Source: CAZAFL01 sp964484465 (GTDB taxonomy: Bacteria; Bacteroidota; Ignavibacteria; UBA10030; SZUA-254). From it: a stretch of DNA of 58,550 bases. The DNA is taken from NCBI GenBank assembly GCA_964484465.1, contig CAZAFL010000021.1, positions 1 to 58,550 on the forward strand, written 5' to 3'. Positions 1-9,430 of this stretch are shown piece by piece. The notes beneath the pieces were generated by a model. It was not told the DNA's origin, did no database searches, and was given only the letters and a program-made list of their open reading frames with translations. The stretch's first letter is position 1; each line of letters opens with the position of its first letter. A program made the position numbers and the translations under genes.

Positions 1-739
1 ATTCTTTTTCTGTTTCTGTTTTTGTGCTTGCCCGGGAGTTAGCATACATCTCGTCTACAGTCTTCGCGACGGTGGGCAGGTCGCTCGCATTTTGGACATT
101 GAGAACATACCAGCCGGCCTGACCGGTTCGTCCTGGCTGTGTTTGCCCTACTTTCTCATCAAGATACTTCCATTGAAACAGCATTTGTGTTTCATCGACT
201 GTCGCATTGCGTCCTCTATAAATGCCACGTACTACAAAATCCCACGTCCCCGGGTAAATATCCCCTTCAACGGTAATGATATCACCGATTTTAAAACCGT
301 GCTCGGTTGCAATTTTCTGTCCTACGATACACGCATTACGGTCTTTCCTGAAGGCGGCAACCTCTTCATGAGAGATGACAAATTCCGGATAGAGAGTAAA
401 AAAATTTTCGGGGTCTATGGCGATGCGCGGGAAAAAGTTCCTGAAATCATTCGGGTCTTTATACACGCCACCGAACCAATTTCCATAGGATACACCTGAA
501 ACACCCGGTACTTTGAGCAATTGGTCCCGGTACGCAATCGGCAATGTAAATATTATTGATACCGAATGGTGTGTAATCATTCTGTTTACTGCGGACGCCT
601 GGACACCCGCATTCCACGCTGTGACCACGGTGCGGATAAACCCAAATGACATCACTGCAATGCCGATGCCGACGATTGTAAGGATCGTGCGCAGCTTATG
701 ACGTAAAGAATTTTTTATAACGAGTTTGAGGACTTTCAT
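1..739 (-). CDS. ABC transporter permease (MacB/FtsX-like), 3' end outside window
   Basis: Reading the minus strand from the ATG at 737-739 gives an open frame of 246 codons with no stop before the window edge, so the gene is partial. It begins MKVLKLVIKNSLRHKLRT, followed by a hydrophobic segment at about residues 17-37 and a long soluble region, the layout of MacB/FtsX permeases (first membrane helix, then the periplasmic MacB_PCD domain). The remaining three helices would lie beyond the edge. It starts 8 bases after the stop of the ATPase gene and belongs to the same operon as the ATPase and membrane-fusion genes. The substrate (macrolide, lipoprotein, peptide or other) cannot be told from the sequence. 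Confidence 0.88.
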   Translation of the reverse strand, partial: MKVLKLVIKNSLRHKLRTILTIVGIGIAVMSFGFIRTVVTAWNAGVQASAVNRMITHHSVSIIFTLPIAYRDQLLKVPGVSGVSYGNWFGGVYKDPNDFRNFFPRIAIDPENFFTLYPEFVISHEEVAAFRKDRNACIVGQKIATEHGFKIGDIITVEGDIYPGTWDFVVRGIYRGRNATVDETQMLFQWKYLDEKVGQTQPGRTGQAGWYVLNVQNASDLPTVAKTVDEMYANSRASTKTETEKE

Positions 740-747
740 ATGTTATC

Positions 748-1416
748 TCAGGACAATTCGCCCTTGTCTAACTGACGGCTTTTATGAGCGCGTTCAGCAG
801 CCCGCGGGTCGTGTGTTACCATGATAATGGTTTTTTTGAACTCGCTGTTTAACCGCTCGAGCAGTTTGAGGATTTCTTCTGCTGAAACTTTGTCAAGATC
901 CCCTGTTGGTTCATCTGCCACAAGAATTGTCGGGTCAGTGACAATTGCGCGTGCAATCGCAACACGCTGTTCCTGTCCGCCGGATAATTGTTTTGGATAA
1001 TGATTGATGCGATCCCCGAGGCCGACAACATTCAATGCGAAATCTACATGTTCTTTACGCTCTTTTTTTGAAAGCTTCGCGAGCAGAAGCGGGAGCTCGA
1101 CATTTTCAAAAGCCGTCAGGACAGGAAGCAGGTTATAAAACTGAAACACGAAACCGATATATCGTGCCCGCCATCGCGCAAGTTCAGATTCGCTCAATTT
1201 TGATACATCGGTCCCGCCGACAGTGATGGTTCCCTTTGATGGGCGGTCGATTCCGGCGATAAGGTTCAGCAGGGTTGTTTTTCCCGAACCGGAGGGGCCC
1301 ATCAGCGCGAGAAATTCTCCTTCGGGGATTTCGAAGGAAATATTCTTGAGCACGGGGATTTCGAAAGAATCGCGCCAGTAAGATTTTGAAATGTTTTCGA
1401 GAGATACAAGTGACAT
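748..1416 (-). CDS. ABC transporter ATP-binding protein (MacB/LolD type)
   Basis: This 222-residue ATPase powers the adjacent permease at the inner membrane. Visible motifs are Walker A GPSGSGKT (residues 40-47), the Q-loop Q92, the signature LSGGQ (144-148), Walker B ILVADE (164-169) and the H-loop His202. The length and the FQFYNLLP segment after the Q-loop fit the LolD/MacB subfamily of stand-alone ATPases that pair with FtsX-like permeases. It lies 26 bases after the adaptor gene and 8 bases before the permease. The order adaptor, ATPase, permease is that of tripartite MacAB-TolC-like exporters. No outer-membrane channel gene is visible here. Confidence 0.95.
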   Translation of the reverse strand: MSLVSLENISKSYWRDSFEIPVLKNISFEIPEGEFLALMGPSGSGKTTLLNLIAGIDRPSKGTITVGGTDVSKLSESELARWRARYIGFVFQFYNLLPVLTAFENVELPLLLAKLSKKERKEHVDFALNVVGLGDRINHYPKQLSGGQEQRVAIARAIVTDPTILVADEPTGDLDKVSAEEILKLLERLNSEFKKTIIMVTHDPRAAERAHKSRQLDKGELS

Positions 1417-1442
1417 GTTCGATTGTGAGAATTGGTTGCTGG

Positions 1443-2636
1443 TTATTGTTTTAGTTTCACTTTCATTCCTGATTGTAAATTTTTAGATGGCTTGAGAACG
1501 ACTCTGTCACCGGAAGAAAGACCACTTTTCACCTCGATTAAACCGCCCAACGTTTCTCCCGTTCCGACAACGGTCTCCGTTATTCTCTCATCCCTGAATT
1601 GAAACACGACTGTGTTGTTCCCCCGCGTTGTGATGGCAGAAGCATCAACCATGAGCTTCGGGCTTACGTGCACCGGGTCTTTAACTTCTTTTGAAAGAAA
1701 GTAGACCTTGGCGCTCATCTCGGGTAAGACGCGATTATCGCGTGAAACAAATTTAATTTTTGTCAGGACAGTCGCTTTAGAACGGTCCGCCGTGGGTACA
1801 ATTTTATCGACATAAGCCTGATAACGGTAGTCGGGGTACGCATCGAGCACTACTTCACAGGGTTGATTCAAGGTAATCTTTTCGATATTCGATTCGGAGA
1901 CGTCTGCTTCAACTTCAAGTGACGACATGTCTGCGATTGTGACAACGGCGACGCGTGAGCTCGCTCCGGCTGCAAATGGGGCAACAACCTCACCGACATC
2001 AGCATTTTTAGTCAAAATAGTTCCATCAAATGGTGCACGGATGAGCGTGTTTTCCAGCTGAACCTTCGCAGCTTTAATTGTTGCCTCTGCAGCTGTAATC
2101 GAGGCAACGACTCTGTCATAACGCGCCTGAGCAGCGGTCAATTCAGCCTGCGAGATTAATTGTCGCTCAAACAATTTTTTTGAGCGCTCCAGATTCTGTT
2201 GAGCGTCGTCACGGTCGGCTTTAATGACATCAAGATTGGCATTCGCCTGAGCTAATGCTGCTTCCACATCGGCGCTTTCAATCCTCGCAATAATCTGCCC
2301 TTCTTTTACCCGGTCTCCTTCTTCATAACCAAGGTAGACTAATCTGCCGGTCGCCTTCGATGCAATAGAAGCTTTCCGTTGTGCTACGACATACCCGCTT
2401 GCAGTCAGCGAGGCACCGGCCTGGCCGGGAGAAATAAATGAGACAGAGGTAATTTCAACGATTTCATCCGGAGTAAAAGTATTTTTAAAGAAGAAAAAAC
2501 CAATCACGACCAGAAAAATTGCACCACCCACATACATAAAGATTCCTGACCGCGATCGTTTCTGCTTGACTTCAGCATGCTCTTCAGTCCTTCGGATTGT
2601 CAATTTTGACAAGTCAATATTTTCAGATTGCGGCAT
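1443..2636 (-). CDS. HlyD/MacA-family periplasmic adaptor of the ABC exporter
   Basis: The product (397 residues from the ATG at 2634-2636) is a membrane-fusion protein that links an inner-membrane ABC permease to an outer-membrane channel. A single membrane anchor lies at about residues 28-47. It is followed by a lipoyl-like half motif (EEGDRVKEGQIIARI), an Ala/Glu-rich coiled-coil hairpin, the second half motif (IRAPFDGTILTKNADVGEVV) and the beta-barrel region, as in MacA/RND adaptors. The frame can be extended 3 codons to a TTG at 2645, but the ATG is the simpler start. It is the first gene of the exporter operon, divergent from tsaD, with a possible promoter at 2673-2701. Confidence 0.93.
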   Translation of the reverse strand: MPQSENIDLSKLTIRRTEEHAEVKQKRSRSGIFMYVGGAIFLVVIGFFFFKNTFTPDEIVEITSVSFISPGQAGASLTASGYVVAQRKASIASKATGRLVYLGYEEGDRVKEGQIIARIESADVEAALAQANANLDVIKADRDDAQQNLERSKKLFERQLISQAELTAAQARYDRVVASITAAEATIKAAKVQLENTLIRAPFDGTILTKNADVGEVVAPFAAGASSRVAVVTIADMSSLEVEADVSESNIEKITLNQPCEVVLDAYPDYRYQAYVDKIVPTADRSKATVLTKIKFVSRDNRVLPEMSAKVYFLSKEVKDPVHVSPKLMVDASAITTRGNNTVVFQFRDERITETVVGTGETLGGLIEVKSGLSSGDRVVLKPSKNLQSGMKVKLKQ

Positions 2637-2672
2637 TTTCAACAATGATTGGAAATCCTGATGTGCTCGACA

Positions 2673-2701
2673 AAAATACGTAATATTCTTCCTGTTTGCA
2701 A
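2673..2701 (-). promoter_or_regulatory. Possible promoter of the MacAB-like operon
   Basis: On the minus strand TTGCAA (2696-2701) and TATTTT (2673-2678) are separated by 17 bases, placing a start site about 30 bases before the adaptor ATG. The match to the other promoters in this window is weaker, so this is tentative. Confidence 0.35.
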
Positions 2702-2851
2702 ATGTATATTACAATGGCAAAAAACGACAGATAAATTAGATGGACAAGTCAGAACAATTTCAAATTGAAACACTACCAAAAGGTGATCGATGCTGCGACT
2801 CGCAACCGCCAGCTTGAAAATAATGGAGAGTTTTCGCTTATTGTTCATGGT

Positions 2852-3871
2852 ATGACTATTCTTGGGATTGAATCTTCATGCGATGAGACGTCGGCTGCAG
2901 TACTTGTCGACGGAAAAGTGAAATCGAATATCATTTCCTCCCAGCTCATCCATCAACGGTATGGCGGGGTGGTCCCTGAACTCGCATCCCGTGCACATCA
3001 ACGCCTGATCGTGCCCGTTGTTGAAGAAGCGCTTTCTGTAGCAGGCGTTCAGAAACGCGAACTTGAAGGAGTTGCGGCGACGTACGGTCCCGGACTTGTC
3101 GGGGCACTCCTTGTCGGGCTCAATTTTGGGAAAGCGCTTGCGTATGCTCTCAAAGTTCCCTTCATCGGAGTTAATCACATGGAGGCACACATTTATTCAA
3201 ACTTTATATCGGACCCGAAACCTGAATTTCCATTTCTTTGTTTGATAGTTTCAGGAGGTCATACTCAGCTTGTACTCATTGAGCAACCGTTGCAACATCG
3301 TCTACTTGGCGAAACGCTGGACGATGCTGCTGGTGAAGCATTTGACAAGGTTGCGAAAATGCTGGGTCTGGGTTTTCCGGGTGGACCGGTTATCGATAGA
3401 CTTGCGAAGACGGGCAATCCCGCGTTTGTTAATTTTCCCCGATCCTTCATCGATGAAGATGGTTTTGAATTCAGCTTCAGTGGTGTCAAAACGGCAGTGC
3501 TTTACTGGCTGCGCGATCATAACCTGCACACCAATGATTCTGCTCCAAAGGTGATGGACCCCATTCTCCTGTCAAATCTGTGTGCAAGCTTCCAGGCTTC
3601 CGTTGTTGATGTACTGATAGCAAAAACGTTGAAGGCGGTGACGGCATTCGGCATCCGTGATGTCGCAATTGCCGGCGGTGTTTCTGCAAACTCAGAATTA
3701 CGCCGTCGCATGGATTCGGTTGCGGCGAAGCAAGGCTTTCAATTGTTCATCCCAAAATTTGAATACTGTACCGATAACGGCGCTATGATAGCAATGGTCG
3801 GGAGTATGAAGTTGGAACGGGGGATATACTCGGGATTTGAACTCAGCGCTGTTGCGAATCTTTCCCTTTAA
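2852..3871 (+). CDS. tsaD: tRNA N6-adenosine threonylcarbamoyltransferase TsaD
   Basis: TsaD transfers the threonylcarbamoyl group from TC-AMP to A37 of ANN-decoding tRNAs, working with TsaB and TsaE in the cytoplasm. The ATG at 2852 gives 339 residues, the usual length, and the family start MTILGIESSCDET; the frame is open for 29 more codons upstream (from 2765), but these do not look like TsaD. Metal ligands are visible as HMEAH (His109, His113), and the C-terminal metal/nucleotide motif is CTDNGAMIA. GGVSANSELR is the nucleotide-binding segment. It is divergent from the exporter operon and 17 bases upstream of the next gene. tsaB and tsaE are not in the window. Confidence 0.97.
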   Translation: MTILGIESSCDETSAAVLVDGKVKSNIISSQLIHQRYGGVVPELASRAHQRLIVPVVEEALSVAGVQKRELEGVAATYGPGLVGALLVGLNFGKALAYALKVPFIGVNHMEAHIYSNFISDPKPEFPFLCLIVSGGHTQLVLIEQPLQHRLLGETLDDAAGEAFDKVAKMLGLGFPGGPVIDRLAKTGNPAFVNFPRSFIDEDGFEFSFSGVKTAVLYWLRDHNLHTNDSAPKVMDPILLSNLCASFQASVVDVLIAKTLKAVTAFGIRDVAIAGGVSANSELRRRMDSVAAKQGFQLFIPKFEYCTDNGAMIAMVGSMKLERGIYSGFELSAVANLSL

Positions 3872-3888
3872 ATGCTTACCTCTTTTTT

Positions 3889-5229
3889 ATGAAATCAAAC
3901 GACGCGTTGTTTCGTTCTGAAGAGGTTGGTAAAAAATTCTTTTTCTTCGGAGTGGCACTCCATGTGATATTTTTGCTCTCCCTCGCCGGGGGATTTCTCA
4001 ACCCGCTGTTCGACGATGCGACTCATCGTGTCGGACAGGGGGCGGATTTCTACGCGGTCTACCAGGCGGGCCAAAATGTTGTCGACGGTGTGAGTATTTA
4101 TCTGAAAGATCCACACACAATGGTTGTCCCCTATTGTTATGTGTACCGGTATTTGCCGTTTAGTGCGTATACATTCGGTCAATTGTTCAGACTGTTTTCT
4201 CCGCAGGTGGCATACGTTCTATGGATATTAGCCCTTGCGGTTCTGCTTCTCTTGAATCTCAAATTGACGAAATCAATGTTTCACAAGGGCGGTCATGGTT
4301 ATGCAGCCATGGCACTGTGGCTGCTGTTTTCTCCGTATTACCTCGAACTCTATATGGGACAATTTTCGTTCTTTATGACGACCCTCTTTTTCTGGATGAT
4401 GTATTACTGGATGAATAACAGGGATGCTGCCGGAGATGGTTTATGGATATTTTCTCTCCTCATGAAGACGAATTCCGCGTTATTTGTCCCCTTGTTGCTT
4501 AAGTTAAAGAAATGGAAATCGGTTCTCATGGCAATGCTCGTTGTCGCGCTGTTTTCGCTACCGTATTTTTTCTATATGAAGGGTTCATTTTCTGATTTCG
4601 CCTGGAATTTCACCGAGGGGCTCTCCGTAGAAACTCTTGCGGGCAATCAAGGTATCGCTGCCTTGCTGGCAGTAACCTTACTGCGAAGCACTGGTCATTG
4701 GGCGCCGAATATTAATCTGTTCTTTCAGAATATCGAGGTCATGAACACGTTCATCCGGACGCCATTACTGGCGTGGAGTTTTTTTGTTTATGGAGTCAGT
4801 TTGATGATAACTGTTAGAACATCTGTGGAATATACGACAGAGCTGTTCTTGGTTTGGATTCTTACGTACTTTCTTACGTACAAGCACGTCTGGGAACATC
4901 AGTATGTTATGCTTCTTCCCGTCTTCCTTTATTTATTTCAACGACTCTACGCTAGTAAGGAAAGGAAACTGTTCTCTCCAAAAATATTTTGGCTGGCGTT
5001 TGTGATAGTAGCGCTACCCACCCCATTTATTTTTATCGATAAAGTACGGGTGCTTGTCGACCCAGAGTTCTACTGGTCGACCGCAGAAAGTCTTGCGTTC
5101 CATACTGCAAAACCTCTTGCGGTTCTGGCGCTGTACACGGCGTTAGTTTTTTCGCTCTGGAAATATGGCAGGCATGTTCCTCCAAAGATGGCGAATCAAT
5201 TATCAAACGTGGCTGCTGAAGCAGCATGA
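3889..5229 (+). CDS. Polytopic membrane glycosyltransferase, GT87/DUF2029-like
   Basis: The 446-residue protein has about ten hydrophobic segments, a loop near residues 40-70 containing GADFYAVYQAGQNVVDG, and a following segment ending in YRYLPFSAYTFGQLF. This resembles the DUF2029/GT87 family of polyprenyl-phosphate-mannose-dependent transferases, in which an acidic residue in the first periplasmic loop is catalytic; Asp46 in GADF is the likely equivalent. The acceptor is unknown. Its stop overlaps the start of the next gene by 4 bases (ATGA at 5226-5229), so the two are probably translationally coupled and act on the same envelope glycan or lipid. Confidence 0.75.
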   Translation: MKSNDALFRSEEVGKKFFFFGVALHVIFLLSLAGGFLNPLFDDATHRVGQGADFYAVYQAGQNVVDGVSIYLKDPHTMVVPYCYVYRYLPFSAYTFGQLFRLFSPQVAYVLWILALAVLLLLNLKLTKSMFHKGGHGYAAMALWLLFSPYYLELYMGQFSFFMTTLFFWMMYYWMNNRDAAGDGLWIFSLLMKTNSALFVPLLLKLKKWKSVLMAMLVVALFSLPYFFYMKGSFSDFAWNFTEGLSVETLAGNQGIAALLAVTLLRSTGHWAPNINLFFQNIEVMNTFIRTPLLAWSFFVYGVSLMITVRTSVEYTTELFLVWILTYFLTYKHVWEHQYVMLLPVFLYLFQRLYASKERKLFSPKIFWLAFVIVALPTPFIFIDKVRVLVDPEFYWSTAESLAFHTAKPLAVLALYTALVFSLWKYGRHVPPKMANQLSNVAAEAA

Positions 5230-7178
5230 ATTCACGCATTCAAAACCTCATTCTTGCAGTTATCCTCCTTTGCGGAGTCGTTATGTGTGTGCTCACTGCA
5301 TCGTTTGCATACAGGACAAATGACGGTTTTGGATTTCCTCTCGACGATCCGTGGATTCATCTTCAGTTTGCAAAGAACCTTCATGATTTTGGCGCATTTT
5401 CGTATTTCAAAAATGAGATGGTGACTTCCGGCTCTACTTCGCCTCTGTATACGTTTCTCCTTGCTGCAGGATTTTTCATTACCAATAATGAAATGATTCT
5501 CAGTTACACGATGGGTGTTTTATTTTTGGTAATTGCCGGGATGCTCCTATTCAAAAATTCGATGAAATTGTTTGATGGGGATTTTTTGAGTTCTGCCGTT
5601 GCAGCTTTGCTTCTCTTGTTTGAGCCCCGGCTAATGTGGATTGCCCTTTCCGGAATGGAGACAACCCTCTTTATCGCTTTACTGTTAACAGTGTGGTATT
5701 GTTATCTTGCGCGGGGAAGAATTCTCCTGGGCATCATGTCCGGACTGTTGCTCTGGGCGAGGCCAGAAGCATTTCTTTTTGTGATCGTTATGATCCTCGA
5801 TGTGGCATATCATAATTTTATCGTAACGCCCGTTGCCGAAAAAAAGAAACCCGAGCGGACGAAGAAAGAATCTCTTTCGTGGATGAAATTGCCGGCAATG
5901 ATTTTCTGCGCGTTTGGTTTAATGTATGTCGGATTCAATTATCTGCTTTCCGGTTCGATTCTTCCTAATACGTATGCCGCAAAGCTGAAATACTATTCGA
6001 ACGATGTTACAGATTTTCCGGTTCAATTTTTCCATTTTCTCGCAGATGGACATCTCATCATTCTGGCCTGTTTTGTAGCAATCGGTGTCATTGCGTTGTC
6101 AAAAAAAATAACCCGGCGAAAACCCGCTGTGGAATTAATTCCTGCTCTGTGGACTGCTGGAATGTTCCTTGCATACTGGAAAAACCTTCCTCATCTATTC
6201 CAGGAGGGGAGGTATCTCATGCCAGTTTTGCCATTCGTAATTTTCCTGGGTTTAAGCGGCGTGAAAAAGACACTCGACATTGCAAAGAATGTTCTGGCAG
6301 TTCTCAGGAATCGACAAAAACTCACCTATGTTACTGTTGCTATATTGGCCATTATTGCGATGCAATTTATGGCGGCTTCATGGGACAAACGAACCGATTA
6401 CGCTGATTACTGTAAATACATCTCCGATAGGCAGGTGCGGACCGCGAAATGGCTTCATGACAATCTCCCTCCAAATGCTATAGTTGCCACTCATGATATC
6501 GGCGCAGTTGCATTTTATTCCGGACGAAAAGTCGTGGATATGGTCGGACTCGTTTCTCCTGAAATGGTGAATTATATCGGCAGGCTGGATAAACTCAAAC
6601 AATTTCTGATTGCAAAGAAAGTAACTCACCTTGCAGTCCTGCGGAACTGGTTCGATATCGTAAATCAGAATTCCATTTACCATACCGATGAGGAACGGCC
6701 GGAAATAATGGAAGTCTTCCAATTTGACCCCATCTATACGTACATCACCCCCAGGAATGCCGGTGACATGACCGAAGCTGCGGGCTATTATCTCGCGATA
6801 GGAAATATACAGCAGGCAGGACCGTTGCTTGAACAATCGTTGAAGATCGATCCGCAATCATCCAAAACACATTTAATGCTCGGTAACGCATTCCTTGCCA
6901 CCAGCAAATTAGACCGTGCGGAGGCTGAGTTCAACACGGCAATCAAACTACATCCCTCGTATTGGGATGCCGAACTGGGGCTTGCTCAGCTTACTCTGAA
7001 AAAGAATAAGCCACAGGAAGCGGTTGCCCGTATTGAAACCATTGTTCAGCAAAATCCGAAGTATGTTCCGGGATACCGTCTGCTTGCTCAGGTTTACAGA
7101 TCGTATCACCTTGACAGCGCGAAAGCCGACTTTTACCTTCGTCAGTACAATCAATTGTCCGGGGAGAGCATACAATGA
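5226..7178 (+). CDS. Membrane glycosyltransferase-like protein with C-terminal TPR domain
   Basis: The 650-residue protein has about 11-12 hydrophobic helices in its first 400 residues and a C-terminal part with TPR repeats (from about residue 520, e.g. SKTHLMLGNAFLATSKLDRAE). Near the N-terminus, DDPWIHLQFAKNL followed by SGSTSPLYTF resembles the first periplasmic loop of GT-C enzymes (PMT/ArnT/oligosaccharyltransferase types), where an Asp in a D-x-x-h context is catalytic. A soluble domain lies between the helices and the TPR. It is coupled by ATGA overlaps to both neighbours (GT87-like upstream, mltG downstream). A role in glycosylating an envelope component is inferred from fold and context. 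Confidence 0.7.
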   Translation: MNSRIQNLILAVILLCGVVMCVLTASFAYRTNDGFGFPLDDPWIHLQFAKNLHDFGAFSYFKNEMVTSGSTSPLYTFLLAAGFFITNNEMILSYTMGVLFLVIAGMLLFKNSMKLFDGDFLSSAVAALLLLFEPRLMWIALSGMETTLFIALLLTVWYCYLARGRILLGIMSGLLLWARPEAFLFVIVMILDVAYHNFIVTPVAEKKKPERTKKESLSWMKLPAMIFCAFGLMYVGFNYLLSGSILPNTYAAKLKYYSNDVTDFPVQFFHFLADGHLIILACFVAIGVIALSKKITRRKPAVELIPALWTAGMFLAYWKNLPHLFQEGRYLMPVLPFVIFLGLSGVKKTLDIAKNVLAVLRNRQKLTYVTVAILAIIAMQFMAASWDKRTDYADYCKYISDRQVRTAKWLHDNLPPNAIVATHDIGAVAFYSGRKVVDMVGLVSPEMVNYIGRLDKLKQFLIAKKVTHLAVLRNWFDIVNQNSIYHTDEERPEIMEVFQFDPIYTYITPRNAGDMTEAAGYYLAIGNIQQAGPLLEQSLKIDPQSSKTHLMLGNAFLATSKLDRAEAEFNTAIKLHPSYWDAELGLAQLTLKKNKPQEAVARIETIVQQNPKYVPGYRLLAQVYRSYHLDSAKADFYLRQYNQLSGESIQ

Positions 7179-8191
7179 AACGACGGATGTTCCTCTTTGC
7201 CGAATCTCTGCTTCTTGTGCTTATCCTGGTATTCTATTTCATCATGCTCGCGCCAAATAGATTTGAAGGAGACCGTTTTATTACCGTTTCGAAAGGAGAA
7301 AATTTCAGGCAGGTGGTGGATTCACTTGAGCAGGCAGGCATCATTCGAAGCAGTCTGTCGTTTGAGCTTGCAGGGAGGATACTCAATCTGACAACAAAAA
7401 TGCAGATTGGGAAATACCGGTTTCGGTCCAGCGTTTCCAATAAGGAAATACTTGAAGACATTCGACACGGAAGAAATATCCAATTTATTACAGTGACGAT
7501 ACGTGAAGGATTGAAAGCCTCAAGGCAGGCGAAAGTCTATGCAAAGGCGCTTCATACTGACTCGTCGCGTTTTATGGATCTCATAAAAGATTCGGATTTT
7601 GTCCATTCATTGGGCATTGACGACACGTCACTCGAAGGATATTTAATGCCGAATACGTATGTATTTTATTGGCAGGAAGATGAAGAAACTATTATCAAAG
7701 AAATGGTGAAAGAGTTTTGGACAGTCTTTGACGACAGCGTTCGCAATCACCTGACAGCGCAGGGGATCTCCATGAACGATGTCATGACGCTTGCATCAAT
7801 TGTTGAAGCTGAAACTTCGGTGGATTCGGAACGGGCGATCGTTGCGGGGGTATACTACAACCGATTGAAGAAGAACATGCGCCTCGAGGCGGACCCTACG
7901 ATACAATATATTCTTGAAGACGGTCCGCGCAGGCTCGTGATGAGCGATTTGTGGAAGGAATCCCCCTACAATACGTATCGCCATTATGGTTTACCTCCGG
8001 GTCCAATCAATAACCCGGGCCGATCCGCTATTCTTGGTGCAGTATTTCCCAAAAAACATAAGTACCTATTTTTTGTTGCAAACGGTCAAGGCGGGCACAA
8101 ATTTACCCGGACGTTTAATGAGCACTTACACGCAAAAAAACAATTCGAAAGGGTGAGGGAACTGCAGAAGGCGATTAAGGAAGAGAGCTGA
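7175..8191 (+). CDS. mltG: Endolytic murein transglycosylase MltG (YceG-like)
   Basis: MltG is an inner-membrane lytic transglycosylase that cuts nascent glycan strands and is thought to terminate peptidoglycan polymerisation. The 338-residue product has one N-terminal membrane helix (about 5-27), a LysM-like region, then the YceG catalytic domain. The family motif LASIVEAET contains the catalytic Glu211 (equivalent to E. coli Glu218), followed by AGVYYNRL and the DPTIQY and SPYNTY segments. The start overlaps the preceding stop by ATGA at 7175-7178. It is the last gene of the run that begins at 3889 and converges on panE. Confidence 0.96.
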   Translation: MKRRMFLFAESLLLVLILVFYFIMLAPNRFEGDRFITVSKGENFRQVVDSLEQAGIIRSSLSFELAGRILNLTTKMQIGKYRFRSSVSNKEILEDIRHGRNIQFITVTIREGLKASRQAKVYAKALHTDSSRFMDLIKDSDFVHSLGIDDTSLEGYLMPNTYVFYWQEDEETIIKEMVKEFWTVFDDSVRNHLTAQGISMNDVMTLASIVEAETSVDSERAIVAGVYYNRLKKNMRLEADPTIQYILEDGPRRLVMSDLWKESPYNTYRHYGLPPGPINNPGRSAILGAVFPKKHKYLFFVANGQGGHKFTRTFNEHLHAKKQFERVRELQKAIKEES

Positions 8192-8230
8192 AATCAATCA
8201 AACGGACGTAAGTGGAGAGTATCCGGTAAA

Positions 8231-9136
8231 TTATGAATATTTTTTCAATTCGTTATAAATCTTCTCGTTGGCAGGAGTGTGGATCCCCGCATTTTTTCCA
8301 AACCTCACAACCGCGCCGTTGAGCGCTTCGACCTCAACACGCTTCCCGTGTGTAACATCGTAATGCATCGAAGAGGTGCCATGAGGTGGAAGACGAAGAC
8401 AATGAGCAACAGTTCGTTCTTCAATTCCCACAAAATCATGAATCTTTTTTGACCTTGCGACCTCGCCCGCTTCATGAATAACATTTTGCAGCATTTCTTT
8501 CAGGCTGCCGTCGGCAAGGATTTCTCCGATTGTTTGTCGTGCGTATGCAGTCATGCCGCCGACGCCGCAAATGAAAATCCACTTCTCCCACATCACTCGT
8601 TGAATATTCTCCAGTTGCTCGGCGTCGATTCCGGCGTTCCTGAACAATCGCTCCAGTTCACGGCATCGCTCACTCGGAGTTCCATCCAGCTCTCCCAATT
8701 TAAATTTTGTCGTTCCGCCGGAATGATGGATAATGCCCAGTCCGCCTATGGTGCTGAGAATATAGGCGACACCGGCAAGAACATGTTTTTTCCCCAGCAT
8801 CTTTCCCAGAGTATCTTCGTTTTCAACCCCGTTCTGGATGCTCAACACCATTGTCGTATCTTTTAATACTGGAAGAATGAGTTCTCCGGAAGTCTGCGTG
8901 TCGAACGATTTGACTGCAACAATAACCAGGTCGAGCGGAAGCTGACCGATGAGAGAGTCTGTAAACGTGGAGTTAACGAGAATATTACCTTCCGGGCTTT
9001 CAAGCTTCAGGCCGTTTCGCTGCATTGATGCAAGATGTTCTCCCCTTGCCACAAACATCACATCGTTCCCTGCTTTCCAAAGTTTTGCTCCGAGATAGCC
9101 GCCTACGCCACCAGTTCCGAGGATACAAATGCGCAT
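8231..9136 (-). CDS. panE: 2-dehydropantoate 2-reductase (ketopantoate reductase)
   Basis: The enzyme reduces 2-dehydropantoate to pantoate with NADPH in pantothenate/CoA synthesis. The 301-residue length is typical. The N-terminal Rossmann motif is ILGTGGVGGYLG (Gly7-Gly12), the catalytic lysine lies in VMWEKWIF, and the substrate-binding segment is LNGAVVRFGKNAGIHTPAN. It stands alone between mltG (convergent) and an Ig-like protein gene (divergent). ApbA/PanE-fold proteins also include other ketoacid reductases, so the exact substrate is inferred. Confidence 0.92.
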   Translation of the reverse strand: MRICILGTGGVGGYLGAKLWKAGNDVMFVARGEHLASMQRNGLKLESPEGNILVNSTFTDSLIGQLPLDLVIVAVKSFDTQTSGELILPVLKDTTMVLSIQNGVENEDTLGKMLGKKHVLAGVAYILSTIGGLGIIHHSGGTTKFKLGELDGTPSERCRELERLFRNAGIDAEQLENIQRVMWEKWIFICGVGGMTAYARQTIGEILADGSLKEMLQNVIHEAGEVARSKKIHDFVGIEERTVAHCLRLPPHGTSSMHYDVTHGKRVEVEALNGAVVRFGKNAGIHTPANEKIYNELKKYS

Positions 9137-9430
9137 GGAAAAGTATCTTGAAGTTAAGAAAGGTTTGACTTCAAAAAATCAAACTGGAATAAGTATTGGA
9201 AGGTACAAAAAGCTGGATGGAAAGACAACCGGCGAGGACGTTACGGGATTTATCACTTCACTTATCCACCATTTCACTTTCTCTACGGAGTGTCCAGAAC
9301 TAATTCATCTACCCGTACGCCCTCGCCTGGTTGCCCAGGAGGCGTTTGAACAAGGCTTTCGTCTTTAGGTGAAAATACCTATATTGCCGTGTCCTATATT
9401 TTCTAACAAACTCATAAGAAAAAAGTTCCA
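9137..9430. other. Divergent intergenic region without a supported gene
   Basis: The 294 bases between panE and the Ig-like protein hold only one small open frame (9129-9368, plus). It overlaps the panE start codon and has no recognisable family. A TATATT at 9395-9400 could be a -10 element for the downstream gene, but no convincing -35 is at the right distance. Nothing else was recognised. Confidence 0.6.

Noticed and set aside
2639..2848. Minus-strand 69-codon frame upstream of the MacA-like gene
   Set aside because: It covers the divergent intergenic region and the tsaD leader, crosses the likely promoter and resembles nothing known.
4316..4331. TGGCAC-N5-CTGCT resembling a sigma-54 promoter
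   Set aside because: It lies inside the GT87-like coding sequence with no gene starting downstream; similar weak matches arise by chance.
9129..9368. Plus-strand 79-codon frame between panE and the Ig-like gene
   Set aside because: It overlaps the panE start codon, has no signal, motif or ribosome-binding site, and looks like chance.
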